Positions 1 to 9,952 of a stretch of 64,000 bases of DNA are shown one piece after another (within the stretch, counting starts at the first letter, position 1; each line of letters begins with the position of its first letter). The notes below the pieces were generated by a model, which saw only the letters and a program-made list of their open reading frames with translations, had not been told where the DNA came from and searched no databases. The stretch covers positions 1 to 64,000 of the forward strand of contig JADJHR010000011.1 of the NCBI GenBank assembly GCA_016707445.1, given 5' to 3'. This DNA comes from Rubrivivax sp. Lineage in GTDB: Bacteria; Pseudomonadota; Gammaproteobacteria; Burkholderiales; Burkholderiaceae_C. The position numbers and the translations under genes are program-made.

Positions 1-987
1 ACCGACATCGTCGACGATTTCGACCGCGCCTACACGGGTCACGACGGTGCAGCAGGTCGACGCGAACAGCAAGGTGGTCGAGTTCACGAACATCAAGCGT
101 CGTGGAGACGTGGCGCTGACAGCTGCGCTTACAGCCATGCCCCGCAACATGCAACATCTCCTATCACGAACTGCCTTGACTGAGCGAGGTTGACCAGCGA
201 CATGGCACCCGTCAAACAGGCCGCCGAGGGGTGGCCGACGCCGATCTGATCACGTCATCGCCGCCCATCGGTGCGGGCATCAACACCAGATGAAGTTGTC
301 TTCGGCGGCCGCCGAACGTACCGGCGTCAGCAAGCGCAATGCCCTTGCCGTGCTTGACAGATACACCGGCGACGATCCCATTCGGCATAGGTGGGTCTTT
401 GCCGTGCGTGAACGCGGGGCCAAGGTATTCGAGCTGCTGGCCAGGGTGGCAGGGCCGGGCACGGGCGACACGCCGTTTCCTGGGGCAGCGGGGTAGTCCC
501 GGCACTTGGCTGAGGCTTTCCAGCCACGGCCTCTGGCACCCGATAGGCCGACAACGTATTCCGTCGGGTGCGTCGGACCGCAAGCTCAAATCAATCAATC
601 AGCCTGAGGCAGATTCGCCCGCGGCATCGATCAAAGGAGTTCAAATGGCTACATAAGCTGAGCCGGCGCACATGAAGCTCAACTACATCATTCTGCACGG
701 CCGCTACTTGGTACCTTGAAGAGCTCGTTACCGCGTGCGCGCGGGCAACTTCGACGGCGACTACTTGCACCTCGACACCGGCAACTGGTACACACGGCCC
801 GCCAAATTTTCGGCGCGACCTTCATGGGCCTGCTGACCCACCTGAACGGCTACTTGTCCCGGCAGCGTCCTTGTCGCATTCCAATTGGCGAACCAGGGCG
901 AGGTGCCGTTGCTGAAGGTCAGTCGGGACCGCCGCTATCCGAACAAGAACGAAGTCTGTGGCCAACCATGAACGAGGTCAACACACC
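1..987. other. Degraded accessory DNA, no intact gene
   Basis: No reading frame here has a convincing start, a family signature and a stop together. Bases 1 to 180 read as plausible coding sequence only if the frame is changed midway. A 68-codon frame at 290-496 contains the stretch RGAKVFELL and looks like the C-terminal tail of some mobile-element protein that I do not recognise. A 15-codon frame at 672-719 (MKLNYIILHG...) also stops early. The stretch lies directly upstream of an integrase pseudogene, so it probably holds remnants of the same integrated element. Confidence 0.5.
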
Positions 988-2170
988 ATGGCCGTTGTAA
1001 AGCTGACGCAAGACCTGATCGCTCACGGGCTGCACTGCCCGGCCGGCAAGCAGCGCGATGAGCTGGTGGATGACCAGCGCACAGGCCTATACATCGAGGT
1101 GCGCATCGCCAGCCCCGGTCAGGGCACCTACTACCTGCGCTACAAGATGCCGCCGGCAAGACCTGCCACCTCAAGATCGGCCGCACCACCGAACGACGCT
1201 GACCGGACACGCCAAAGAAGGCCAAGACGCTGAAGGCCGAGATCCAGCCGGGGGGGTCGCGCGTCGATGAGGCCTCGATGAGCCCGCGCCCGCGTGCGCT
1301 GACACTGGCCGCGTTTTTCGATGGGTCCCTACCTGCCACACGTTCAGCCCCGGAAACGCAGCTGGAAAAAAGACGAAAGCCTGTTCCGGCTGCGCGTGCG
1401 CGATCGCTTCGGCGACGTCCGACTGACCGACCTCAAGCGGCAGGAGTTGCAGGCTTGGCACGCCGATCTGCTCAAGTTCGGCATCAAGGCCGCCACCGCC
1501 GACCACCATCTGAAGCTGGTTCGCCAGGTGCTGAATATGGCCGTGGAATGGGGAGTGATCGACGTCAACCCCATCGCGCGGATCAAGCTGTTCAACCCCG
1601 ACAACCGCCTGGAGAACTACCTGGACCCCGCAGAGCTGGAGCGGCTTCTCAAGGTGCTGCGGACCGACGACAACCGCCCGGTCTGCAACGTCGCGCTGTT
1701 CCTGCTCAGCACCGGCGCGCGGCTGAACGAAGCGCTAGTCACCTGGGCGTACATCGACCGTGAGAACCGTGTCTGGCGCATCCCGCAGCGACCAGCAAGA
1801 GCAAACGAATTCGGTCAGTGCCCCTGGAATGACTCAGCCGTGGAAGTGCTGGATCAGCTCGGGACCGAGGGTCGGTCCGAACACCTGTTCGTCGGCCGGA
1901 CCGGTGAGCACCTGGGCAACGTGCACAAGGTCTGGGATCGACTGCGCCAGGCGGCGGGCCTGCCGCACTTACGCTTGCATGACCTGCGGCATCAGTACGC
2001 TTCGTTTCTGGTCAACAGCGGCCGAACGTTGTATGAGGTCCAAAAGATCCTGGGTCACAGCAGCCACGCGGTGACAGAACGCTATGCGCACCTGAGCCTC
2101 AAGGTCGCTGATGGACGCGGCCCAACAGCGCGTCGGTGATCATCAGGCGGCGATGCCGCCGGCGGCGTGA
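988..2170 (+). pseudogene. Tyrosine-recombinase integrase, multiply frameshifted
   Basis: This is a phage/island-type integrase of the tyrosine recombinase family. The N-terminal arm-binding domain starts at the ATG at 988 (MAVVKLTQDLIAHGL) and reads to about 1146, then continues only in other frames until about 1320. The core-binding and catalytic parts read from about 1321. The catalytic Arg in STGARLNEAL, the HDLRH box and the LGHSS...Y tail are visible. Near 1786-1827 the frame slips and returns, which replaces the beta-hairpin SKSKRIRSVPL (containing the expected catalytic Lys) with unrelated residues. A last slip near 2103 moves the C-terminus to the frame that stops at 2168-2170. At least five frame changes make this a non-functional gene. 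It probably drove integration of the surrounding island. Confidence 0.85.
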
Positions 2171-2350
2171 GGCGGGCCGCGGCACGGGCGAGGTCAGCGG
2201 CGACGCGGCGCCGGGCGCCCCGCAGGGCCCAGATCGGCCCACGGCGGCCTCCGCGGGGCCCGGGCATGGCTATTCCAACCGTCGGCAGCGCGCCGCCGCC
2301 ACGGGCCGGTTTGGTCGCGCGGTTTCGGCCGCGGCCGGCGGCGGCCATGT

Positions 2351-2463
2351 GAAAGGCGGTTCGCCGAGGACTGAAGGGATGGGCCATCAGCCTGGATGGC
2401 CGCACTGGATTGCTCACTTGACGGCCGGGCGAGGCTGGTATGCGGCGGGACTCGGCCGGGCGG
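2351..2463. repeat. Interspersed repeat A, copy 1
   Basis: About 110 bases that recur in the same orientation at 7819-7944. Both copies share GGGCCATCAGC, TGGATGGCC, GGCCGGGCGAGGCTG and GGGACTCGGCC in the same order, with small insertions and deletions. Read on the minus strand, both copies encode similar peptides (LMAxxFS..RR...TAFH). The unit may therefore be a degraded coding fragment or a non-autonomous element. Its nature is unknown. Confidence 0.7.
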
Positions 2464-2665
2464 TACAGCCGGGCCGGGCCTCGTCGCTGAGGGTCTGGGC
2501 GAGTTCCCAGTCGACGCCGGCCGCGCGGGCCAGCGACACGTACTTGCCCACCACGCCCTTGGAGATCTTGAGCGTGCGCCCGACCTCGTTGTAGCTCAGC
2601 TCGGCCTGCAGGTGCAGGCGCAATGTCTCTCGGATTCGGCGCATCGTGACTCTGTTGGTTGGCAT
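2414..2665 (-). pseudogene. istA: IstA-type transposase N-terminal fragment (IS21 family)
   Basis: Eighty-three residues starting MPTNRVTMRRIRETLRLHL and continuing LSYNEVGRTLKISKGVVGKY, the N-terminal helix-turn-helix of IS21-family IstA transposases. Full IstA proteins are about 350 to 500 residues and carry a DDE catalytic core. Here the frame runs out into repeat A after the HTH, so the catalytic part and istB are missing. The fragment reads away from the tandem terminal repeats at 2734-2822, the correct orientation for the left end of such an element. Confidence 0.8.
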
Positions 2666-2733
2666 CGGCTTGGACCGCAAAAAGCGGTGAGCCTGAGGCC
2701 GGTTCAGAAAATCACTTGCGCGCCACCCCCATC

Positions 2734-2822
2734 GTCCACGATCCCGCTGAAACAGCGTCGATCAGTTTGAAACGCCGTCCACGATCAGACTGAAACAGCG
2801 TCCACGATGGGCTGAAATACGC
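2734..2822. repeat. Tandem terminal repeats of the IS21-type element
   Basis: Four head-to-tail units of 20 to 23 bases: 2734-2756, 2757-2776, 2777-2799 and 2800-2822. The common pattern is GTCCACGATC..CTGAAACAGC, and the second unit is shorter and more diverged. IS21-family elements are known to carry multiple repeated transposase-binding sites at their ends. Their position just upstream of the istA fragment supports that reading. The outer end of the element should lie close to 2830, about 20 bases before the GntR pseudogene. Confidence 0.75.
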
Positions 2823-2850
2823 ATTCAATCACTTCGCGGCGGATTCATAA

Positions 2851-3600
2851 TTGCGCGTGGCTACTCGCAAGAGCCCCAGTTCGGGCAAGCGATCTTTCTT
2901 CAATCCCTTTCCCAAGTACCTGCAAGTCAGGCAGGTGCTTGAGCGGCGATTGGCGAGCGAGTACGAGCTTGGTCAGCAGATCCCGACGGAGCAGGCACTG
3001 CGCAAGGAGTTTGGCGTGTCGCGGGGAACGGTGCGCGAAGCCATCCACGGACTGGAGGCGGACGGCATCGTTCAGCGTCGCAGGCCAGGGGACATTCCCG
3101 ATCAGGCGGCCGGATCAGCAGCCATTCAAAAGTTCACAGGGCTGGTTGAGGATCTGGCCAAATTGCACTCGGACACGCATGCGCGCGTGCTATCGGCGAG
3201 CGTGGTCAAGCCACTGCCGGAGACACGGTCGGTGGACCGGGTTGGCGACGAGATCTTTCGCATTGCGCGGCTGCGCTACCTTGACGGGCACCCGCTGGTT
3301 CTGCACGAGGCTTACCTGCCAGTGGTGCTCGCGCAGGAAGGTGTTCAAACTCGATCTTGAGCACGCTGCGATCAGCCAGCTGCTCGAACAACAGCCGGCA
3401 TCCAGGTTGTCGAGGAAGGCCAGCAGATCGAGGCGGTTGTCGCGGATGCCGGCTTGGCACACCTGCTCGACGTCGCCATTGGCGCGCCGGTGCTCCTGAT
3501 CCGGCGCATGCTGAGGCCGCCGCACGACGGCTCGATGGTGCTGGTTCAGGCCGTTCTTTCGTGCGGATCGCTACTTCTACACCTTGAACTGGCCCTATGG
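2851..3600 (+). pseudogene. GntR-family regulator (HutC/UTRA type), frameshifted
   Basis: The N-terminal winged helix is clear: PKYLQVRQVLERRLASEYELG, then IPTEQALRKEFGVSRGTVREAIHGLEADGIV. The ligand-binding UTRA domain can be followed only by changing frame. The glycine turn GQGTFPIR near 3090 is in one shifted frame. The reading after AYLPVVL moves to the frame starting KVFKLDLEHAAISQLLEQ near 3340, then to AHLLDVAIGAPVLLIRRML at 3454, then to FFRADRYFYTLNWPYG near 3555. At least four slips make it inactive. It faces the minus-strand aminotransferase/binding-protein pair and was probably their regulator. The 240 bases after it (3601-3843) stay open in one frame but match nothing I recognise. 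Confidence 0.8.
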
Positions 3601-3843
3601 CGCCGGCCAGGACGACTTCCGCCGCAGCGAAATCGAGACGACAAACACGCTCTTAACGGTGGCCCTGCCGCTTCGCAATCGTGTCCATCAGCCGATCGAC
3701 ATCGGCTACAGTGTGCAAGATCTCAAACGAAACGCGGACTCAGCTGCGCTGCTGTCACTCGCGGATGTGGTGCGCCGTGAAACGGATCAAGGATCGCCGG
3801 AGTTTCCCTGCGGATCGCCTCGACGTCGCAGGCCATTCGGCGT

Positions 3844-4817
3844 TCAGTCGGCTTTTGCCCCGGTGGCTTTGACTAGGCCACCCCACTTCAGAACCTCAGC
3901 CCTCACGTAGTCGGCGAACTGCTGCTGACTCATCGCGCCTGGCGAAACGCCTTGCGCGCCGAGCGCACTCACGACGTCGGACGATGCCACGCTTTGAGCG
4001 ACCTCATCCGCCAGCCGGTGAACAATGTCCGGCGGTGTACCGGCCGGAACGAAGATGCCGTACCAATTGTCGACGTTGTAGTCGATGTTCAGCGCTTCGT
4101 TGACCGTGGGGATGTCGGGCAAGGTGCTCATGCGCGCCTTTCCGGATACGCTAGCAGCCTGGCGCGATTGCCCTTCACCATGCCCAATGCCGGCGGCGGC
4201 GTGGAAAACATCACCTGCACGGCCGCCCGCCAGATCGGTCAGTGCCGGAGCTGTGCCCTTGTAAGGGACATGCGTCCAGTTCAGTTGGTTTGTCGATCGA
4301 AAGAGCTCGCCTGAGAGATGCGTGATCGTGCCCAGACCGGCGGACGCCACGTTGATCTCGCCCGGCAGCCGCGCCAACGCGACCAATTCCTGGATCGACC
4401 TGGCGGGCACCGCCGGTTGACGATGACGACCATCGGCGTCGTCGCCACCTGGGCGACTGGAATCAGGTCCTTCACGGTGTCGTACGTCAGACGGCTGTAA
4501 AGGCTTGGGTTGATCGCGATCTCGGACGTCGAAGCCAGCACCATGGTGTATCCATCGGGCGCTGCACGCACTGCCAGCTCAGTGCCAATCGAGCCACCAG
4601 CGCCACCACGGTTGTCGACAACCACCTGTTGCCCAAGGCGCTCGGACAACTTCTGTGCGATCACGCGTCCTACAGCGTCAGAGCCGCCGCCCGGCGGGAA
4701 GGGCACGATGAGTCGCAACGGCTTGTTTGGCCAGCCTTGCGCCGCCGCACTCGTGGCGGCGAAGCAAGCGCACAACATCAATCGGCGGAGAAACAAACCA
4801 GTTGAAGCGCTGCTCAT
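3844..4817 (-). pseudogene. Tripartite tricarboxylate transporter substrate-binding protein (Bug family), frameshifted
   Basis: Periplasmic solute-binding protein of the Bug/TctC type, very abundant in Burkholderiales. From the ATG at 4817 it has a signal peptide (LRRLMLCACFAATSAAAQG) followed by the family opening WPNKPLRLIVPFPPGGGSD. The middle changes frame near 4410, where the reading moves to PARSIQELVALARLPGEINV. It slips out and back again between about 4150 and 4250, where the expected beta-strand region MFSTPPPALGMVKGN is found in another frame. The end (TPPDIVHRLADEVAQ ... KWGGLVKATGAKAD) is normal. It lies 33 bases downstream of the aminotransferase on the same strand, so the two were probably co-transcribed. 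Confidence 0.85.
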
Positions 4818-4850
4818 GTTGATTCCGATCGTGTGAAAAACCGCCAGCAA

Positions 4851-6199
4851 TCAGCAGGCTTCAGGCCGCTGCACCCGGGCAAGGACATCGCTCAAGATGG
4901 CCATTCCCTCATCAATCTGCTCGTCTGTGGAGACCATCGGTGGCACCAGTCGGATGACGTTCTTTCGGTTCTGGCTGCCTCGCGCCTGCACGATCAGACC
5001 GCTCTCCTGGCAGGCCTGTACCGCCAAATCGGCGGAGCCGTTTGCCGGCGCTCGACTGTCGCGGTTCAGCACCAACTCCACGCCCCACAACACGCCGCGG
5101 CCACGGAACTCGCCGATCAGATCGTTGGCTTCGGCCATCCGCGCCAGGTGCTTGGCCATGCGCTGGCCGATGGCGGCAGCGCGGGCCACCAGCCCTTCCT
5201 GTTCGATGATGTCGATGCTGGCCACACCAGCCGCACACGTGATCGGATCGCAAGCATGTGATCGCGTGGCCACGTAGCCGTTTGCGGCCGCCTGATCGGC
5301 GATCTCCGCTGTCGTGCAAACCGCAGAAATCGGCAGGCCTGCACCAAAGTGTTTCGACACCGTCATGATGTCAGGTACGACGGCCTCATGTTGATGACCC
5401 CACATTCGGCCCGTCTTGGCGAGGCCGGTCTGCGACTCGTCCATGATGAGCAGCATGCCCAGCTCATGCGCCAGATCACGCAGCGCCTTCACATAACCTG
5501 GCGGCGGCACGATGACGCCGCCGGCGCTCAGGACGGGCTCCAGAATCACTGCAGCTGGCTTACCTCCGAAATTGCTCTGGGCGAGCTCGAAGCTTGTCTT
5601 CAGGCACTGGTAGTGTCCGTTGCCCTTGGCGCAACTGCACTGTTCCGGCGAGCAAGCGACCGGGCAGCGATAGGGGTACGGCGCAAGGAGCGAACTCGTG
5701 CCTTGGGCCGCCAAACCGTGCTTGCTGCGGTTCCATCCGAACGAGAGCGAGCGCGTAATGAAGGAGGTAGATCCGTGCAGGCCCATGTGCAGGCCGAGGA
5801 CCTCCACCCCACCGGTCACCTTGCGCGCCATGTCGATGGCAGCCTCGATCGCGTCGCTCCCGCTGACCAAGAAGAGACTCTTTTGCAGAGGTTGCGTGAG
5901 GATCTCGCCCAGTCGCCGGTGGAGCTGCAGGCGGTCGACGTTAAGGAACGTTTTTGTTGAGTGGCTGATGGTTGAGAGATTGCGCCTGACCGCCTCCACG
6001 TAGATCGGGTGGTTGTGTCCGAGCGCTGCGGCATCTGGCCCGACCCGAAGTCGAGGTAACGCCTTCCGGTTGTATCGAAGACGAGGATTCCCTCTGCACG
6101 GGCAATCACGGGGCGCTTTTCAAGACCCGCCATGTAGGCGCCCTTGGGGGTGGGCACCATCCAGCGGTCCACGATCTCATTGACGGTCGACGAATCCAA
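4851..6199 (-). pseudogene. Class III PLP-dependent aminotransferase (dialkylglycine decarboxylase-like), one frameshift
   Basis: Fold-type I, class III aminotransferase of about 450 residues. I place the start at the TTG at 6199, behind the strong Shine-Dalgarno CAGGAG. The first 55 residues (VNEIVDRWMVPTPKGAYM ... RRYLDFGSGQM) are in one frame. The rest, from about 6035 (EAVRRNLSTISHSTKTFLN), is in another. The cofactor residues are present: Asp in LLIMDESQTGLAKTG and the Schiff-base Lys in TVSKHFGAGLPIS. The C-terminal domain is complete to the stop. The overall look is closest to 2,2-dialkylglycine decarboxylase and related aminotransferases. The substrate is not deducible. The single slip separates the N-terminal arm from the core, so the gene is probably inactive. 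Confidence 0.8.
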
Positions 6200-6901
6200 A
6201 GCGATCTCCTGGGCAAAATTTAATGTACGGTTGACCAGACAATACGAGCCGGACGGATCGATGTCAAGCTGACTTCCCCTGCACAAGCACCCGATGAGCG
6301 CAGAACGGCAGGCGGGTGCGTTCGCCCTCGATTCAAGGTTGATCAGCTCGGCGTGATCGGCTTCACGACCGACCCAGCGCCGCCACGCCGCTCTCCATGC
6401 CCAGGTTAGCCTTCGAGGCCTCCCGCTTTGCGGCTTGCCGCAGGCGGGCTCCAGACTTTCGCGGGCCGACCTGTCGGAGGACAATGCGACTACAGGCGGT
6501 CGTCCTCGTCGACACACGCTCGCGCAATCACCGCGACCTCACCGACAGATGCGTAAAGCCCGACGCGTCGACGTTCTCCTTGACCTCCACCTAGTCCACA
6601 GCCATGCGATTGCCGGGCATCAAAGCCGGCTTGAGGTCTAGGTGCACACCGTCAGCCCCCAAGCGGTTCCGGGCCGCACCATTCGCTGGTTGATGCGGGC
6701 GCTGTCAAGCGAGCACTTCCTGCCCGACTTCGATTGGATTTTCGACGCCACACCTGGGCCGCGATGCGTCGTCATCCGTCTCATCTATGTCCCTAGTTTT
6801 GCGCCTCGACCGCAAGACCACACGGGACTACGATGCGGGCGACCCTGACTCTCGCGTTTCCTGCACGATTTGCACCAGATTGCCGTCAATATGAGGTCGC
6901 A
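6200..6901. other. Gene-free degraded stretch
   Basis: About 700 bases between the aminotransferase start and the GH75-like gene. No frame in either direction shows a family signature. It contains the first copy of the short repeat C at 6594-6658. The upstream control region of the aminotransferase must lie in the first 100 to 200 bases, but I cannot point to a convincing promoter. Confidence 0.5.
6594..6658. repeat. Interspersed repeat C, copy 1
   Basis: About 65 bases with a partner in the same orientation at 11158-11223. Shared blocks are GCGATTGCCG / TCGATTGCCG, CGGCTTGAGGTC, GGTGCA and ACCGTCA. Neither copy lies in a recognisable gene. Confidence 0.6.
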
Positions 6902-7748
6902 ATGAGTACCAGATTTCCGATCAACTCGACCTTCCTTGAGTCGATTGACAAGCTAGAAACCGGTGTCGTGTGGGGTTCTCAAGAATCTGCCAGATGACGC
7001 GTTCTTTACCGTCGGCCAGATCGCCACTGACTGGGACGGCGACCCAAAAGCACATGGCGATAGGCGCAAGCACCCAACGATTGCGCCGCACGATCACTTG
7101 GGAAATGCCGGGCACCATGGACATTGGTGGGGAGTGGTCACAAACACCCGCGAGTCCAGCGGGACACCGATCGAGCAAAGTGGCAAGGGGCCTGATCAAC
7201 CTTACGAGCATTACATGATCTCGGCCACTAAGCTCGTCGATCAGCGCTTCAAAGAGAACGATGTGAGACGCTGGACAGACGCCACAACGGTCCCCTACGT
7301 AGCGTTGCCAAACTCGCGGCGCTCGATGATCAAGATTGGACTGAAAACGGGCTGATACTGCTTGATGGTTAATCTGCAATCGATGATGTACTGCTTCGGC
7401 ATCTATGCTGACTCGAAGGCCAAGCGGGGGCGCATGGGGGAGATCTCGAAACGAGCAGACGACATGCTTGGGAATCAGGACGGCTCAATTCTGATTGTTG
7501 TGTTTCCTGCCTCTGGGCAAGGGCAGGGAACGATTCCAGATGAGCAAACCATTCAATCAAAAGGAAGAGAGGAGCTCAAGCGATATTCGCAACGCGATAC
7601 AGATGATCATCTGGTGAAGTCGCTGTCCAAAATCACGAATCTAAGCGCCCGAATTATCCAAGCTGGGGGCGTCAGCAACACTCCGTTCGCCGACATTGAC
7701 ATTGACGGTGAGATTGAAGTCACAGGCACTTTCGGCCGCGCTCGATAA
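6902..7748 (+). pseudogene. GH75 chitosanase-like secreted/effector protein, frameshifted
   Basis: Three consecutive frames join into one protein: MSTRFPINSTFLESIDKLET from the ATG at 6902, then LPDDAFFTVGQIATDWDGDP from about 6975 to 7353, then LMVNLQSMMYCFGIYADSKA from about 7360 to the stop at 7748. The pattern of a D-x-D-G-x-P turn, GNAG..GHWWGVVTN, DATTVPYVALP, IYADS and IVVFPASGQGQGTIP recalls the fungal-type chitosanase family GH75 and its bacterial relatives. I recall the family from memory and have not aligned it. Two slips (about 6985 and 7345) break the gene. There is no obvious signal peptide in the first frame. Confidence 0.5.
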
Positions 7749-7818
7749 ATCAGATTTCCGCAGGAAGTCAACGGTTGCCGACGTCAAGGCTCGCCCAAAG
7801 GTCGTGCGACGCGTAAGT

Positions 7819-7944
7819 GAAAGGCAGTTTGCCGTGGGCGGCGACGAGAACTGAAGGTAAGGGCCATCAGCTTGGATGGCCACAATGCGGCGTTCACTTG
7901 CCGGCCGGGCGAGGCTGATATGGGCGGGACTCGGCCAGGAGCGG
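7819..7944. repeat. Interspersed repeat A, copy 2
   Basis: Second copy of the repeat at 2351-2463, in the same orientation, differing by several substitutions and a few insertions near its left end. It fills the gap between the GH75-like pseudogene and the helicase pseudogene, and no gene overlaps it. Confidence 0.7.
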
Positions 7945-8039
7945 TGGATCGCAGATGCCCGCTCTCGCGCAGACTACCAGTCCCCTTCGGAAGGCACAAT
8001 GGGAGTGTGGCTCGCAAGGGCGTTGCCATCGACGTGTCG

Positions 8040-9882
8040 TCATTGCCAGGCCTGTCCGAACTCGCGTAGTTGTGGAGCTGAGCAGATCACCGTCAGGAAA
8101 CTGCCACGGTCATCCTGCTTCAGCCGAGTGATGGCCGCGTATGCTACGGCCAACCCGGTCGGATCTGACGCCCCCGATATCTGGACGACGAGCGCTCGGT
8201 TCTCCCAGCCCTTGAAGCTCTGGATCGTAGTGACCTTGACTTTCGCATCGCCCCTAAAGAAGGCCAGCTTCCTGCGGCGCCCGTCGGCTTCCTTTTCGTT
8301 TTTCGTCTGCCCCACCCCGAAGGTATGAAGGACGTTGATGCGCTTCTCTCGGAGGACCGGACAATCTCTAGGCCGATATCTTCCCGGTCCACGAGGCAGA
8401 TCAGTTCGGCGACCGCGACTGGATCGTCATCCGATGTCGACAGGATTCCGAGCATGGCGTCGATGCACACGGCTACCACGGGCCCCGTCGGCTCTATCTG
8501 CAACCAGTGCAGTTCCGTCCTGAATTCAAACTCCCCCTGCGCGGGGATGGGCCGATGCTCCTCCACGTCCGGCTGGAAGCGATCCACGAAGTCAGCCGCC
8601 AGTCGGCATAGGCTCGGCGACATGCGATGCGAGCCTTCGAGTACGCCCCAGGGACCTCTGAAGCCTGCTCCATTCATCTCCAGATCCGTCCATGGCTTGA
8701 TGTCATAGACGTTTTGCTGCCGGTCCGCGACCAACATCGCCTCGCCGCTGCCGTCCGTCGGAAGGGCCGCCATCAATGCATCCCACCATGCGGGTAGAAA
8801 GTCCTGCCCCTCGTCCACCAAGACAGCATCCCAACGGTCATCGTCTTCCAGGGCCGCGGCCCACCGAGCGGCCTTCGATGGCAATCTAGTTCGCAGGATC
8901 TCCTCGACGTCATCGTCGCCTCCCTGTGACCAAAGGGCGTTGTACTCGTCGTCCTTGCCAGTGATTTCGGCGACCCGTCGACACCAGTAATGGAAGTTAA
9001 GGGCCGTGATCTGCCTGCGAACCACACCGGACTGTGCGTACTGGACAGTCAGGTCGAGTAGGTAGTTGATCAACGTGATATTGAAAGTCACGACCAGAAC
9101 ACGTCGCCCCTGCTTGGCAAGTTCGGCGGCACGCCCAGCAAGCACCAGGGACTTCCCGCTGCCCGCCGGGCCCTTGACACGACGGAAGCGCACGCGCTCC
9201 TTGTTGACGCAGAGCGATCTCTGTTTGGCGGTCAGCAACTGAGCAAGCGGGACGCGCTGATCCCGCGAGAACGCAGGTTCGACGAGCCAGTGCCTCAGGT
9301 CAGTGGCCACGCGGTCACTCATTCTGTCGTCGTTCCTTCGCGCTGAACTCAGGAGGGTTCGTAGCGCTTCGTCATCCTGCCTCCCGAGAAGTTCGACGCC
9401 GATGACCGGATACAGTTTCGGGTATGCGTTGTGCCCTTTGGCCTTGCGTAAAGGGTGAAGAAGATCTTCGGCGTCGCGCGTTGTCGCGCTCGTAAAGATG
9501 ACGCCTGCCATGATGGAGCCGAAGCCTCCTGTCCCCGACACACTGGGAACATAAAGCCCATGGATCTCGCGCTTGTATCGGTCTATCGTAGCGACGGGGT
9601 CACGCGCGCCGAGGGAAAATGCTTTCCCATCCCCTGTGTCCCATCAACCTTGGGCCGCCGCGATCGTGGTCGACAAAGTAGTCCAGGCCGTGCAGGTTCC
9701 AGTCCTTGACCTCGTAGACGGCAACGCCGCGTCGGGGGTAAAAGCACAAAGTCTGGCCGCAGCCCGTTGAGATGCGGCTGGATGTATATCTCCCACCCAG
9801 TCGGCAGAATCTCGAGGAACCAATCCAGCACTTTGCGTTCGCCATCGTTTAAAGGCTGCCGCAGGCTCGACAAAGCTGCCAT
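8040..9882 (-). pseudogene. NERD nuclease-domain / UvrD-like helicase, frameshifted
   Basis: The N-terminal NERD (nuclease-related) domain begins MAALSSLRQPLNDGERKVLDWF at the ATG at 9882. It continues PHLNGLRPDFVLL and, after a slip near 9740, GVAVYEVKDWNLHGLDYFVD. A superfamily I helicase follows: Walker A VKGPAGSGKS, motif Ia VVTFNITLINYLLDL, the DEGQDF box, LVADRQQNVYD and, after another slip near 8320, TIQSFKGWE and YAAITRLK in the motif V/VI region. Further slips occur near 9600 and 9560. All helicase motifs are still recognisable, so decay is recent. Such NERD-helicase fusions are common in bacterial defence islands. The gene follows a membrane protein on the same strand. Confidence 0.8.
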
Positions 9883-9952
9883 TGGAGGATCGATGACTCG
9901 CGGCCTGCCTTCTGGCTGCGGGGTCTGATCGGCAAGCGCAGCGGCTCCCATG

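Noticed and set aside
2734..2822. CRISPR-like tandem repeats
   Set aside because: Units follow each other without spacers and lie next to istA, so they are transposon end repeats. No CRISPR array or cas gene is present in the window.
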